The notes beneath the pieces were generated by a model. It searched no databases and had not been told where the DNA came from. It was given only the letters and a program-made list of their open reading frames with translations. A stretch of DNA of 64,000 nt from Cryptomeria japonica (lineage: Eukaryota > Streptophyta > Pinopsida > Cupressales > Cupressaceae): contig NC_081411.1 in NCBI RefSeq assembly GCF_030272615.1, positions 46,228,517 through 46,292,516 of the forward strand. Reading direction: 5' to 3'. The translations under genes and the position numbers were made by a program. Below are positions 22,448 to 34,181 of this stretch, in pieces (the stretch's first letter is position 1; every line of letters begins with the position of its first letter).

Positions 22448-23926
22448 TGGTTAATACTGAGAGGGGGGGTTAATCAGTATTAATAACAAATTTAAATTTA
22501 AAACTCAACCTTATAAAACTTTCACCAAATCAAACAATAACCAACGACAAAACCATTTACTAGTACTAGTATCTATTGATTATCATCTGCTAATCTGATT
22601 TATCAAGTCTATATATTAAGTGTTCATTAATCATGCATTAAATGAAAATAAAACATAACAACACATATAAAAATTCACCATACGAACACCATGTTTTTCA
22701 CATGGAAACCCAAATAGGGAAAAACCATGGTAGGAATCGATACCCACAAATATTTGTGCACTCTTTCGGAATGCACCTTGTTAGGAGCCTAGCCTAGTTA
22801 GGAGCTTACAAAGATGCCCTACTAGGAGAAGACCCTATTAGGAGTCACCTAGTTAAGGTATTTAGATGATGATCCCTTTTAGGAGCTTTGATCTGTTAGG
22901 ATCAACCTCACAAGAGGATTTAGAACTCAAATGTTGAGCCACCTTGTTAGGGGATTTACAATGTAAGGCCTGTTAGGAACTACCTGATTAAGGGATTTTA
23001 ACTGCTACAACTATTAGGTAACAAGAGTGAATGATCTGGGTATAGAACTTAACTACTTTCTTGATCAGATCCAATTATGCTCCAAATCTGCTACTCTCTG
23101 GTAGATACTTCACATTGGTTTGGCTTCACAATCTTTTCTCAAATCACAGACATAACAAACATCGACTAAACCAACATAAATAACCATTACAACTAGGTTA
23201 GTTATTAAACCCTAGATACATAAAGAATTTACAATAAATATCTTCTCAGATCATATTAGATCATCGTAAAGATCATTACAACATTTTACAAGACAATATC
23301 AACATTGAGTGATCATAACTTATCAAAGTAACTCAATCTAATACAAAGTCAAACCCTTAGAACACTCTTCTAAGCACTTCATTGTTTCCCAAGGAATTCC
23401 ATCTTCAAATGCGTCAAAAAAAATTCACCCATCTATGTGGGTTGTGCCATGTCACTTGCAACATTTGAACTTGATGTAGATCATCACCAAACCAAAAATC
23501 ATTATCGGTTAAGAAAATTCTTTACCGGTCCTTAAACCATTCTTAAACCCTAGGAAAAATACAACACAAATCATAAACATGACTTCCGGTAACCAAAACA
23601 TGATGTGGTTTTGGTCAAATACAAATTACAATGATACAAACTCACATTCCAAACCACAACACTTCAATCATCACCAATCGCCAGATCTAATCAAAATATT
23701 TCTTTGTTTTTTTACCACTAAGCTCTTTCTGGTAGACCAAAAAGACTAAGATGACAAAATACAACATAGTAAACATTAGTTGCCATCAATGATAACACAA
23801 ATAACTGATCAAAGTCATCCAATCATACAATCTCAATCTCTTCATCATAATGTCATCACAAATAGTCCTTTATCGATTCAGTGATCATTCTTCATCTAAA
23901 TCTGTTATGCCAATCATGCCAACAGT
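22448..23926 (-). repeat. Copia-type LTR (about 1.48 kb) with a polypurine tract beside it
   Basis: The minus strand starts TGTTGGCATGATTGG at 23926, directly after a polypurine tract, so it is a 3' LTR. It contains GGTTTTTCCC..TTGGGTTTCCATG, many 'CCTTAATCAGGTAGTTCC'-type repeats, and a C-tract (ACCCCCCCTCTCAGTATT) near its left end. The left boundary is uncertain by tens of bases. Its sequence type differs from the 5' LTR at 43721-44255, although the pol remnants between them appear continuous with both. Confidence 0.7.
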
Positions 23927-23985
23927 CTCCCCCTTTGGCATTGATGGCAACACCAACATAAACAACAACATATTTAACTGAAATC
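23927..23985 (-). other. Polypurine tract and 3' untranslated tip of the copia element split by LARD-2
   Basis: The minus strand reads GCCATCAATGCCAAAGGGGG then AGAC, ending at the LTR start. The sequence resumes on the other side of LARD-2 at 40018, after the shared target duplication aaatc. Confidence 0.75.
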
Positions 23986-24896
23986 TATTGGAATCCAAGA
24001 ACACTTAGAGGAGGGGGGGGAGTGAATCTGTGTTCTACCAGAATGTTCAATTTTAACCTTATTAAAACCTGCATTCACCAACCGGCAAATAGATACATAT
24101 GAGATTGAAAGAAGTAAATTAATCAATAAACCAATCATACAAATAAATACCATAACATAGAGAATTATACATGGAAAACCTCAAAGAGTAAAAACCATGG
24201 TGGGATTTGTGACCCACTATATCAATCCACTGGCCATATAAAAAGATCTTATAAAATATGGGGTCCTCCACATGCAGCTTGGCTTATATGCTAGAGCACA
24301 CTGCTCATCACAAAAGAGTCTCACTGACTATAGTTACTCTAAATAAGAAAACATAAAATTGAAGGCATATAATGCATCTTCTATGCCTGATTGAGTTGCA
24401 GTTCAAGCTTTGTTTGTTTCAGTTTTGAAACCATAAACCCTTACCAGAATAACCTCTTACATAATCAACATTCCTCGCATTACAATTAGCTCTCTCTTAC
24501 TCATATTACATTACATCATATGATAAAATCATCTAATCAAGTGGCCTATATACCCTTACAATCCTTCATGCCTTATGTCGGCTTACATAGATAATTACAA
24601 AATGAATATGCATGTCAACTCAATTACATATATACATAAATATCAAAATCAATTTCCGATTGCCGAATCTCCCAAATTATGTTGGCCTCCTATACCAGTA
24701 TCTTGATGAAGTCATCTCGACCTGCAATGCTGGTACCCATAGAATTCCTCCTACTGACAAGGATACCTGTCGGTGTCGGTGCCGGTACTTGTGAAGTGTC
24801 TACCGGTAAACAACCAAACCAAAATATAAAAGCTAAGACATGTTGCCATCAATGATAACATATTGAAACCAATCAATTGAGTGTCAATTACCAACA
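23986..24896 (-). repeat. LARD-2 3' LTR (911 bp)
   Basis: Minus strand TGTTGGTAATTGACAC to CTTGGATTCCAATA (expected terminal CA mutated to TA). It matches the LTR at 39083-40012 throughout, including the poly-C tract and 'GTGAGACTCTTTTGTGATG'. Confidence 0.92.
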
Positions 24897-24911
24897 ATCT
24901 CCCCCTTTGGC
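24897..24911 (-). other. LARD-2 polypurine tract
   Basis: Minus strand CAAAGGGGGAGAT directly before the 3' LTR start, preceded by CCATCAATGC as in LARD-1 and LARD-3. Confidence 0.85.
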
Positions 24912-24979
24912 ATTGATGGAAACACTCATGTGAAATATGATAATGGTTTCTATTTGCCTGTTTCACTCCGAGGCTGCTC

Positions 24980-26123
24980 TGTTGGCATTTTTGATGATTA
25001 TGTTGTGATTGTCATTGATGGACACACACTTTCTTTGAGATCACTTTTTGTATGTATGAGTTACGCTCAATTGGTATTTGTTCCAAACTGGTATTATGTA
25101 TTATAGTCTTTACACTATTAGTGTTTTGCAGAAAGTGTTTACCGATCTCAAGCGGTATGAACACCTAAAGTGGTTCAAGGATCTCAAGCAAAGAGAAGAA
25201 GCTAAAGCAACAGTTATCATATTCCCAATCTTCATTTTTGTCAACTGGAAATAGGTTTAATATTTGAACTGGTATAACTCTGTGATGAGTTACCAACCGG
25301 TAATCGGTAAAGTTGTATGAACCGATAATACTCTGTGATGAGTTACCAACCGCTATTTTTGTAATGAGTTACCATCCACTGACACTTTGATGGTGATTTT
25401 GTGTCGTGTTACCAAGTGTGTCTACATGCAATGAAACTAGGAACTTGCAATGTAATCCTATTGGACCAACATGAAATCAGATTCTTTTTTAAGGATATCA
25501 TGTCTAGGGTTTTTGCATGTGCAATCATAGAAGAAGAATAGGTCTGTGTGAAATAGATTGTGGAGTTTTTTGAAGACTGAAGTAATGTTGAAATGCATTA
25601 ACAATGAGCTATCAAGGATCTAACCAAGCATACTGTGCTAGTATTTAGATCACTCACTTGTTGATTACTCACATCTTCGACAAGTCTAAAACCCTTAACC
25701 GGGTAGGTTTGGCAAAGCCTTTGTAAATCCTCTAACAAGGTGATTCACAACTGTGGATCTGAAATCCTCTTGCTAGGTAGTCTTCAATCAGACTTATTTC
25801 CTAACAAAGATTGAGATTCTTAAGAGGATCTATTCTGGTGAAGAACATTGTATGACCTTAACCAGTCTGGTTGCCATTTTGTAGATAGTTACTTGTGAGT
25901 TTCATCTCACCATGGTTTATCCCATTTGGGTTTCCACGTCAAAATATCTTGTGTTATGGTGATTGTGCTTCTGTGGGTGAATGCCTTATTTTCTATTTGG
26001 TTTGCATTTGTGCTAAGTGGTTTGTTAGTAAAGTTGTTATACCGGTTTACTGCTAAATTGTTTAAGTGTTTGAGTTTAGTAATTTTTGGTATACTAATTC
26101 ACCCTCCCTCTTAGTATTCATCT
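24980..26123 (+). repeat. LARD-3 5' LTR (1144 bp)
   Basis: TGTTGGCATTTTTGATG to TTAGTATTCATC(T). It lacks about 25 bases present in the 3' copy (around 31975-32000). It contains 'CCTCTAACAAGGTGATTC' repeats, the CATGGTTTATCCC..TTTGGGTTTCCACG motif and a C/T tract before the end. Confidence 0.95.
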
Positions 26124-26138
26124 ATTGGTATTGGAGCC
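26124..26138 (+). other. LARD-3 primer binding site
   Basis: ATTGGTATTGGAGCC follows the LTR. It is a two-base variant of the initiator tRNA-Met site. Confidence 0.8.
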
Positions 26139-26173
26139 AACCTTTCTATAAGTTTAACTACTTGGAATAAGAT

Positions 26174-27395
26174 ATGGGGGAATACACTGTGAGGGAACTT
26201 ACTCATCTGCTCACTCAAACTGAGAATCTATGATGAACTCAAAGTCAAGTATAAGACCTCTCTGGCAAAAAGAGGAGAGCATGCTGAGAAGCTTATGGAA
26301 CTAACTGAAAATAGTTCTTCTGATGAAGTGGACATGGACACCCTAGTTGAAGAAGTTGAAAAAATGAATGAGTCTAGTGCCAACCTAAGAAGGGAACTTG
26401 AAGGACTAACTATTAGGATGTGTCAAGAGCTTGAGAATCAGAGAAAAATTGAAGACCTGGTAAAAGACAAAGATCATGAGATCTCCAAGCTAAAGCAAGA
26501 AATCTGTGCACTTACCGCTCATCTCCAAGAGAGCAAAGTAGAAAAGGAGGAAATGCAATGTGAACTAAACATGGCTATTTCTGAGAATGCAACCTTGAAG
26601 GATTCCAATGCTACTATTACCAAGGAACTCACTAAATCAAAGGAGATACTTTCCAAATTCAATCAGAGTGCTGTTAAGCTAGAGAAAAAGCTTGAATCAG
26701 CTAAACTGGTAAATAATACTAATGGACTTGGTTTCTCTGAATATGAGGAAGGTGAGACCTCTGGAGAAAACGATGTAGCATCAAAGAAGAAACCGACATC
26801 AAAGGATAAAGGTAAGAAAAAGTTCAAACATGTTTTCTTCAATTGTCTCAAGGAAGGACATACTGCTAATGTATGTAGAAACAAGGCTTACAATAACTTT
26901 CCTTACTTTCTAAACAATAAGCCTAGATACAATAGATTCAATGGAAATTGTTATGCATGCAACAAGTCTGGGCATAGAGCATTTGAATGCAGGTCTTTCA
27001 TGCACAACACCAGAAGGTATCCTTAAAGAAGTCAAGGAGTTTGTCCTAAACCCTCTGCGAACTGGAATCCAAACCGGTATAATACCTATAATCATCAGTC
27101 AGGTAGCAGTGGCTATCAAGCGGAAACTAGATAGAGGGAAACCTATTTGATTTGTCATGGTAGTGGTCACACTACTGTAATATGCAGAAGGAAGAATGGA
27201 AACATGAATAATGAACCTTGGAGAGCACCTAGAATGGCTCGCTACCATTGCAACAAACTAGGTCATACAACAAGATTTTGTAGGATGAGAAAGAATATGT
27301 TGGATGATATACTGGTCACTCCGGAAGGAAAGATTGATGTTGAAACTGTTCAAGCGGATATGAAGAAAGCATGGAAAAGAAGCAAGAAGAAGTGA
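26174..27395 (+). pseudogene. LARD-3 Gag-like protein: coiled coil plus four CCHC knuckles
   Basis: ATG 26174 (MGEYTVRELTHLL) is followed by a frameshift near 26230. The main open part (26295-27026) holds a strong coiled coil (about 26330-26700, such as 'EISKLKQEICALTAHLQESK') and two knuckles, FFNCLKEGHTANVC (first Cys replaced by Phe) and CYACNKSGHRAFEC. After another break, 27147-27395 gives ICHGSGHTTVIC and YHCNKLGHTTRFC and a basic C-terminus KKAWKRSKKK. The four-knuckle layout equals that of LARD-1 and LARD-2. Predicted role, by analogy with Gag nucleocapsid only, is binding of element RNA. Confidence 0.8.
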
Positions 27396-27892
27396 TTCAA
27401 GGAGAACCCGTTTTTGCACCTAGTGTGGAAATCTTTGAACCGACAAACTAAGCTATAGAAAAGATTAGGGGGAAACAAATCGGTGAAATGTTTCGAACCC
27501 CTGGAGTACATTGATAAAAGACCTTAATCAGTATGTGATACCTATCATTTGGCAGAAGACCGGAAATGGTAAAAGGAAAATTAGGGTTTACGCCCTAATA
27601 GTAGAGCATTTATTATGGTAGGTGAAGAATTCATTTAAAAGGGATTTTTAAGTCATTTTCACTTATCAGTTTGCAAGCGAAGAAGTTTTAAAGTGCAGAG
27701 CGATAAAAGGCAATTTGTCTTGTGATTCAGAGAGATTTCAAAACCTTGAAGAAGAATTAGAAGATAATATGAATTGGTCAAGTGAAGAACACCAAGCGGT
27801 AGTCTAGCAACCAAAGTAGTGTTTGGCGAAGCAAAATTTGCAAGCCCTAAATCTCGACTTACAAAGGTATTTTTTGATTTTTTTTGTTTATC

Positions 27893-29265
27893 ATGGCTTC
27901 TGCATCACACTCTAGTTCTAGTGTACCCATTGATTCAGTAGATTTCATCCAATGGAAAGCAAAATATAATGCCTTATCCCAAATACCCGTCAGTGTTATA
28001 GTTGAGGAAGGCATTTCAGACTATATTGACTATAAAATTGAAGACCTAGGATCTCTTGTGATCCATTCTCAGTTAAGTTTATTTTGTGGGAAGGACAAGA
28101 AGATCAAACTGGAATACAACATCTTGAAAAAGAAGAAGCTTCACAATGTAGTCTATTTCCTTGAATAATTTTCAGATGATCACATCCGCATCATTCTAAG
28201 TAGAGTGCACAGTGATAAAATGTAGTTAGGGCAGACACACGACATCACACCGAAAGTGATTCATGCCATCACTGGTTTCTATAATGTTGGACAAGTGCCA
28301 GCCCTAAGGAAGATCATCAAGACAAAAATGACCAAGCTCACCTGTTCTGTGAGCAACCAATGGGGAATGACCATCAAACCATCAAGGATGATCTGGTCAA
28401 ATATACCTGCATGGTGATAGGTTACCGGACATTCTATGCTAGAAGGATCAATTCTGTCTCTACAACAGCGGTAAATGTTGCCTACAGGATGATCAAAGAA
28501 GATGCCTCATTTGATTTATACACTAGTATTCAAAGGCAACTTCTGGTGAACCTGAAGTCAATTAAATAGGACCATGCCTTGAAATTTAAATTTGGACAAC
28601 TATTGGTCAGATTGTTCTTCTACTTCCAAGGCTACTTCCCAAGAGTCAGTGATATTCAGTGGTCTACTGACCAATCGGTTACAAAGCAAATCACAGAAAG
28701 TCTTCAAGTGGTTGGAACTGGCTATCCTAAAGTCCTGAACAAATACTTTGATGAGTTCAGATGCAAGATGAGCCAAAGTGTGAGAATATCTGATGATATT
28801 GTCAAGAAGTATGAAGAAGATATCTGCTTTATCATCAAAGTAGATGAGTGCATAATGGAAGCAGTTGAGCCTAGAAAGGAAGAAGTGGAACCTATGGGAT
28901 ATGAGGTGGTGTATGACATGCTAGACGGGTATGCCTCTACCCTACTTGCCTCACCGCTTGATCCTAAGAAGAAGAGAACTGACATCTATTTGGAAAGGAT
29001 TACAGCAGTTGAAGAACCTTCAGTAAAGAAGGGAAAGGCAGTGCCATCAGCATCAGCACCGGTTGCTGCAGCAAGTCCCAAAGTGACCGAGCAGTCACCG
29101 ACAAAGAAGAAACTGAAAGTTGTACCCGCCAAATTATTTGAGAGAAAGCGGAAGACAAAAGGCAACACACTAGAATCAAAGGACAAAGAATCTGAAGAAC
29201 AACCTAAAAAGACTAGGCAAACAAGGAAGAAAACAAAGGCAACCAGCAATGAACAGGCATCTTGA
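27893..29265 (+). pseudogene. LARD-3 ORF2, conserved protein of unknown function
   Basis: ATG 27893 gives MASASHSSSSVPIDSVDFIQ. The middle reads 'HDITPKVIHAITGFYNVGQV', then 'KYTCMVIGYRTFYARRINSV', 'QRQLLVNLKSIK' and 'FKFGQLLVRLFFYFQGYFP'. The most conserved block is KKYEEDICFIIKVDECIMEA followed by MGYEVVYDMLDGYASTLL. A Lys/Pro-rich basic tail ends at 29265. Stops are TAG (28166, 28567) and there is one frameshift near 28330-28360. The best-preserved piece (28579-29265) is 228 codons without a stop. Homologues: 15167-16978 (+) and 34268-36800 (-). Its layout is loosely reminiscent of the 'putative plant transposon protein' domains described in plant elements, but I cannot confirm that. Confidence 0.72.
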
Positions 29266-31130
29266 GCACCAGTAAATATTAATATTTCATCCTACAAACC
29301 TTTGACACATTGTCAAATAACTATTAAGAATATTAGGAGAAAAGTGTTGAGCGATTTAGTAGATTATTTTGATGATTTCAATGACAATGAGAAAGAGGAA
29401 GTTGAATAGGAAATTATTCATTATTTATGTATTAATGATCGGTCATTATCAAAAATTAAATCTGTGACACCGGATTCCTTATACAAATCTTTAGACAACA
29501 AATGGCACATTGCCATAGAAAAGGAATAGGAAATAAGAGAGGAAATTTTTGCACAATATTTTCTTGATGTGTCTAATTCAGAACTATATGTAGTTATGGA
29601 AAATTATAAAGGCCTCTTCTTCATGAGAGGAAGATGAGAAGAAGGAGACTTTTGCTGCTAGAAGGGAAAGTCCCTGAAGTGGTAAATGATACCCACTCGC
29701 ATGCCAAAGCCGCTGAGATTGCACCAAGTGGCTGAAGCCAACAAGAAGGCTGAGCAAGAACCGAAAACTAGCAAACCGGATGAGGTGTATAACAGTGAAG
29801 GAGAATAGGGCACTGAGAAAATGGACCCCATTGATGTTGATGCCTTGAACGGTGAAAATGTTACTTCAGATACACCAACAAAAATGGCAAAACAAGTCAA
29901 AGAAAAGGCTGACAAGGAGCAAGCGGAGAAAAAGAAAAAGAATCAAGAGGAAGAAAAGAGGAAATAGGAAGAAGAAGAGAAGAAGCAAAAGGAAGAGGAA
30001 AAGAGAAAAGAGGAGGATAAGAGAAAAGAGGAAGAGAAGATAAAAGAAGAGGAGAATAAGAAATAGGAGGAAGTGACAAATAAAGAGGAAGAGAAAAAGA
30101 AATAGGAAGACAAGAAGAGGAAGCAGGAAGGGGAGAAGAAGAAGAAGGATAAAGAAGAAGAGAAGTGGAAAGAAGAAGATAGGAAGAAGGAAGAAGAGAA
30201 AAGAAACAAAGAAGCAGAAGAGCAAAAGAAGGCAGAAGTGGAAAAGCAAAAAGCCAAGGACAAGGAGGAAGCGGCAAAGAGTGCACAGGTGGAGACCCCA
30301 ACGACAACCATTAGTCAAGCTAAATCAGCTGACATTACCAGTCCCATTGACCTCCAAACTGCAAATGAATCAGAGTTGCTGCAAAGTATTAGGCTTACCC
30401 AAGAGCAACTAGAAGCCCTAAGGAGTAAAAAGGAGGAATATGTTATTCAAACTATGGTAGAAACTCTTACCAGTCTGATTCTCGGTACCAATCTTCCAAG
30501 CATCGATTCCTCTCTAGCTCAACTGAAACTCTTATGCACAGTTGTAGAGGACTAGGTGTAATGCCTGGAAGATGTGGCTGAAGCTACTACACAAAAGAAG
30601 CATCAAAAGGCTCTAAACACTACCTTGGTGAAGAAATTAAATGAGCTCTGGTCCGATCTACAGATAGCACAAAATGACATAAGGGATGCTCTGGATGAGG
30701 GGAATCTAGTGCTTAGTAAGATATGTCAACCCCATCTATTCTGTGATGATGTGCTTTCTTAGAAAGACAAACTACAATCTGACTTGCAGGCATACATAAG
30801 CACCTTCAAGCCGCCATATGATTCTTTCACTGCATATGGGAAAACCGTTCACCAGTTTCAACTCCAGACTACAAGAATAGAGTTAGAGATCAGCAACCGA
30901 ACACGAGATTTGTAGGAACTTCAACTGGTTCTACTACCAAGACTGCAAATACTTCAAAAATGCTATCTCAATCTAGATGCCTTAATGGTCACTCAAGTCA
31001 TGAGTACCCTAGACACCATGGAAGAACAGGTATCCCAGATGCAAACAGAGAGTCAAGTTGCTACCTCAATGTTTGAGTCATGTTCCTTATCCATGAAGAC
31101 ATTTATGTAGGACTTTAAATCAGTTTTTCA
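29266..31130 (+). pseudogene. LARD-3 ORF2 tail: Glu/Lys-rich repeat and helical C-terminus
   Basis: From about 29860 to 30290 the sense strand is nearly pure purine and encodes a Lys/Glu/Arg helix (single alpha-helix or coiled-coil type) interrupted by TAG codons at sites where the repeat predicts CAG. Downstream pieces 30238-30555 and 30574-30762 are again helical ('LLQSIRLTQEQLEALRSKKE'). Before it, 29290-29460 resembles the LARD-1 segment after its basic tail (LVDYFDDFNDNEKEEVE against LYHSFNDSDKDTIEESI). Function unknown. Confidence 0.6.
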
Positions 31131-31428
31131 CAAGTTTCACTATTTATTATCATAAACACTTATTATTTTAAATGATAATATGAACAAGGGTTATTCAGCT
31201 GTACTTTGTCATTGTTGGCAAAGGGGGAGTCGTATTTTGTATCTAAAATTTGGATGCATGCTATGTATACTTTCATGTTTATCTTTGTAAGGAAGTAGTA
31301 TGCATTGTATTTTCTGCCAAAAAAAAAGGATAGTGCATATGCTTAGGGGGAGTAATTTTTATTATGGCATTATTTTTGTTGTAAAACACTTAGATGTCAA
31401 AAATTTTCCTAAGTGTTGCCATCAATGC

Positions 31429-31441
31429 CAAAAGGGGAGAT
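31429..31441 (+). other. LARD-3 polypurine tract
   Basis: CAAAAGGGGAGAT runs into the 3' LTR and is preceded by TTGCCATCAATGC. A second purine tract, GGCAAAGGGGGAGTCG, lies about 220 bases upstream, and GCTTAGGGGGAGT about 100 bases upstream. Confidence 0.85.
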
Positions 31442-32628
31442 TGTTGGCATTTTTGATGATTATGTTGTGATTTTCATTGATGGAAACACACTTGCTTTGA
31501 GATTACTTTTTGTATGTATGAGTTATGCTCAACTGGTATTTGTTCCAAACCGGTATTATGTATTATAGTCTTTAGGATATCAGTGTTTTGCAGAAAGTGT
31601 TTACCGATCTCAAGCGGTATGAAGACCTCAAGCAGTTTGAGGATCTCAAGTGGAGCGAAGAAGCTAAAGTGGCAGTTATCATATTCCTAGTCTTCATTTT
31701 TGTCAACCAGAAATAGGTTTAATATTTGAACCGGTATTACTCAATGATGAGTTACCAACCGGTAATCGGTAAAGTTGTATGAACCGGTAATACTCTGTGA
31801 TGAGTTACCAACCAGTATTTTTGTGATGAGTTACCATCCATCGACACTTTGATGGTGATTTTGTGTCATGTTACCAAATGTGTCTAGATGCAATGAACCT
31901 AGGAACTTGCAATGTAATCCTTTTTTACTGACATGAAATCAGATTCTTTTTTAAGGATATCATGTCTAGGGTTTTAAGTGAGAGATGCGGTTAGGGTTTT
32001 TGCATGTGCGATCACATAAGAAGAATAGGTCTATATGAAATAGAGTGTGGAGTTTTTTGAAGACTGGAGTAATGCTAAAATGCATTAACAATGAGCTATC
32101 AAGGATCTAACCAAGCATACTGTGCTAGTATTTAGATCACTCACTTGTTGATTACTCACATCTTCGACAAGTCTGAAACCCTTAACCAGGTAGGTTTGGA
32201 AAACCCTTTGTAAATCCTCTAACAAGATGATTCACAATTGTGGATCTGAAATCCTCTTACCAGGTAGTCTTTAATCAGACTTATCTCCTAATAGAGATTG
32301 AGATTCCTAACAAGATCTGTTTTGATGAAGAGCATTATATGACCTTAACTGGTCTGACCTTAACCGGTCTGGTTGCTATTCTGCAGATAGTTACTTGTGA
32401 GTTTCATCTCACCGTGGTTTTTCCTATTTGGGTTTCCATGTCAAAATCTCTTGTGTTATGGTGATTGTGATTCTGTGGGTGAATGCCTTATTTGCTATTT
32501 GGTTTTCATTTGTGTTAACGAGTTTGTTAGTAAAGTTCTTATACTGGTTTATTGCTAAACTGTTTAAGTGTTTAAGTTTAGTAATTTTTGGTATACTAAT
32601 TCACCCCCCCCCCTCTTAGTATTCATCA
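31442..32628 (+). repeat. LARD-3 3' LTR (1187 bp)
   Basis: TGTTGGCATTTTTGATG to TTAGTATTCATCA, a near-complete match to 24980-26123 with a small extra block. It is followed by the target duplication tgctc. Confidence 0.95.
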
Positions 32629-32633
32629 TGCTC

Positions 32634-33102
32634 CCCCTAAGCTGAATATCCATCTGTGATCATGATCTGAATAAAATACTCCATACCTCCATATCTCTAT
32701 ATCTCCTGATGTCAAGAATATATTTTTGACCTATACCTCGCCCTTTGACATCAATGCCAAAAAAATATGAAAAACCGGGATGAAGAATCAAAGACTATAC
32801 AAAGAATGTCCCAAAATACCTTACCAGAGCTGAATATATTGAAAATCTCTGGATAGGCTTTCTCCAAAAGCTCTTGATAGGTATCCCAACCAGATTTGAG
32901 TGTGTCAGAAATAGATACAAGTACATTAAGTGTGTGAGCATATGACTCTTTATCCTTAATTTCTTTTGGTGTGGGCTTACCAACCATATCAATACACTCC
33001 TTTTTATGTACACTTAATGAGTCCAACTAGGGACTCACCAATCCTCTGAGACCTCTAGATCTCCTAATGATTTTATATTTATCCCTCTGAAGAGCTGAAA
33101 CT
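32634..33102 (-). pseudogene. LARD-2 3' region with a decayed ORF end
   Basis: A minus-strand open piece (32751-33026) reads LKSGWDTYQELLEKAYPEIF; I do not recognise it. It lies in LARD-2 between the LARD-3 insertion and a solo LTR and is probably the last coding part of LARD-2 ORF2. The flank also has purine tracts like those near the ends of LARD-1 and LARD-3. Confidence 0.4.
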
Positions 33103-34176
33103 TGTTTTGGTATTTTTGATATGTTTATATGGTTTTGTAATTGATGTCAACACCTTTCATCACTTGTCAACACTTATCAACACTTGGATATCTTTGGTTA
33201 TGTTCACCAGCAAGTTAGAGACTTATGCACAGTCATTGGTATTTGGTTCACAAGTAGATTATATTGTTCACCAACACTTGGAATGACTTGGAGACTACTT
33301 GGTTATGTAGAAAACATTATTTGATCACTTGGTTTTGGCAATTTGGTTATTTATTTATTCGGGTTTGCATATTTTTTATTATCGGTAAATAGGTCTAGGA
33401 TATACACCAGCAGGCATATCTATTCCAGATTAGCATGGCACATTATGGAGATGATTTATTATTATTGTAAATGCATTGAGTCGACATCATGCATTGCATA
33501 ATGATTTAGTTGTAATTGATTTTATTGTAATATCTTTTAGTGGACCGACACATTCAATTGGTCTTAGGTTATGATATATATGTAAGATCTCATTTGTGAG
33601 ATTGATAGGTGATTGAAAAAAAGAATTGTAATAAGGTATATGCAAAAATAAGCAGAGATATACATGCATACATCATTTGAAGGTTGAAGGAAGGTTTTTG
33701 TGAAGGAAATTAGAACTTAGCTGGTACTGAATCTAGCATATGAAGATGCTCTTCTATGCAGTATATTATCATTGAATTTAATCATCCAATTGTAGTCAGT
33801 GTGACTCTCATTTTGTTATTAAGCAGTGAGCTCTAGGCAGCTGGTCTTTCTACATGTGCAAAATCTATATTGTACACACATACTATCTGTAGTAGTATCA
33901 TCTAATTGTGGGTAAGGCTTCCCACCATGGTTTTTCCCCTTATAGGGTTTCCATGTACAAATATTTGCGTTGTGTGTTGTGGATGTTATTGTCTTTTTGT
34001 TTCATGCATTAATCTTTACCGGTACTACAATTAACTGATAAATTTGTCTATCAGCATAAAGTTTGGTTTACCAGCATTAAGCATTATGTTTTGGTTAAGT
34101 TAATTTTGGTTGAATTTATTGGACAACTAATTCACCCCCCCCCCCCCCCCCTCTCAATTGTCTTTGGGACCTAACA
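33103..34176 (+). repeat. Solo LTR, copia/LARD type (1074 bp)
   Basis: TGTTTTGGTATTTTTG to GGGACCTAACA, with the common modules (AAGCAGTGAGCTCTAGG, CATGGTTTTTCCCC..GGGTTTCCATG, a run of 17 C at 34135-34151). Neither primer site nor polypurine tract adjoins it, and LARD-2 coding sequence lies on both sides, so it is a solo LTR or a very reduced element. The flanking 5-mers (aaact and aattt) do not match exactly, so its ends are less certain. Confidence 0.7.
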
Positions 34177-34181
34177 AATTT

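Larger units (their letters stand above)
24980..32628 (+). mobile_element. LARD-3: complete pol-less LTR element with target duplication
   Basis: LTRs at 24980-26123 and 31442-32628 flank a 5.3-kb interior. The 5-bp target duplication tgctc (24975-24979 and 32629-32633) is exact, so both ends are secure. The interior has a primer site, a coiled-coil/CCHC protein, the conserved ORF2 with a very long Glu/Lys-rich segment, and a polypurine tract, but no pol. It lies within the 3' non-coding part of LARD-2, in opposite orientation. Confidence 0.95.

Noticed and set aside
27893-29265. Naming ORF2 as a known 'plant transposon protein' domain or as the plant mobile domain
   Set aside because: Only a vague likeness in layout; no diagnostic motif that I could verify without a profile search.
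29866-30318. Three overlapping minus-strand open frames of 120-150 codons, very rich in Phe, Leu and Ser
   Set aside because: They are the antisense reading of the Glu/Lys-rich purine repeat of LARD-3 ORF2 on the plus strand; low complexity and no start context or homology.
34177-34181. Target duplication for the solo LTR at 33103-34176
   Set aside because: Flanking 5-mers are aaact and aattt; not a match, so I do not claim a duplication.
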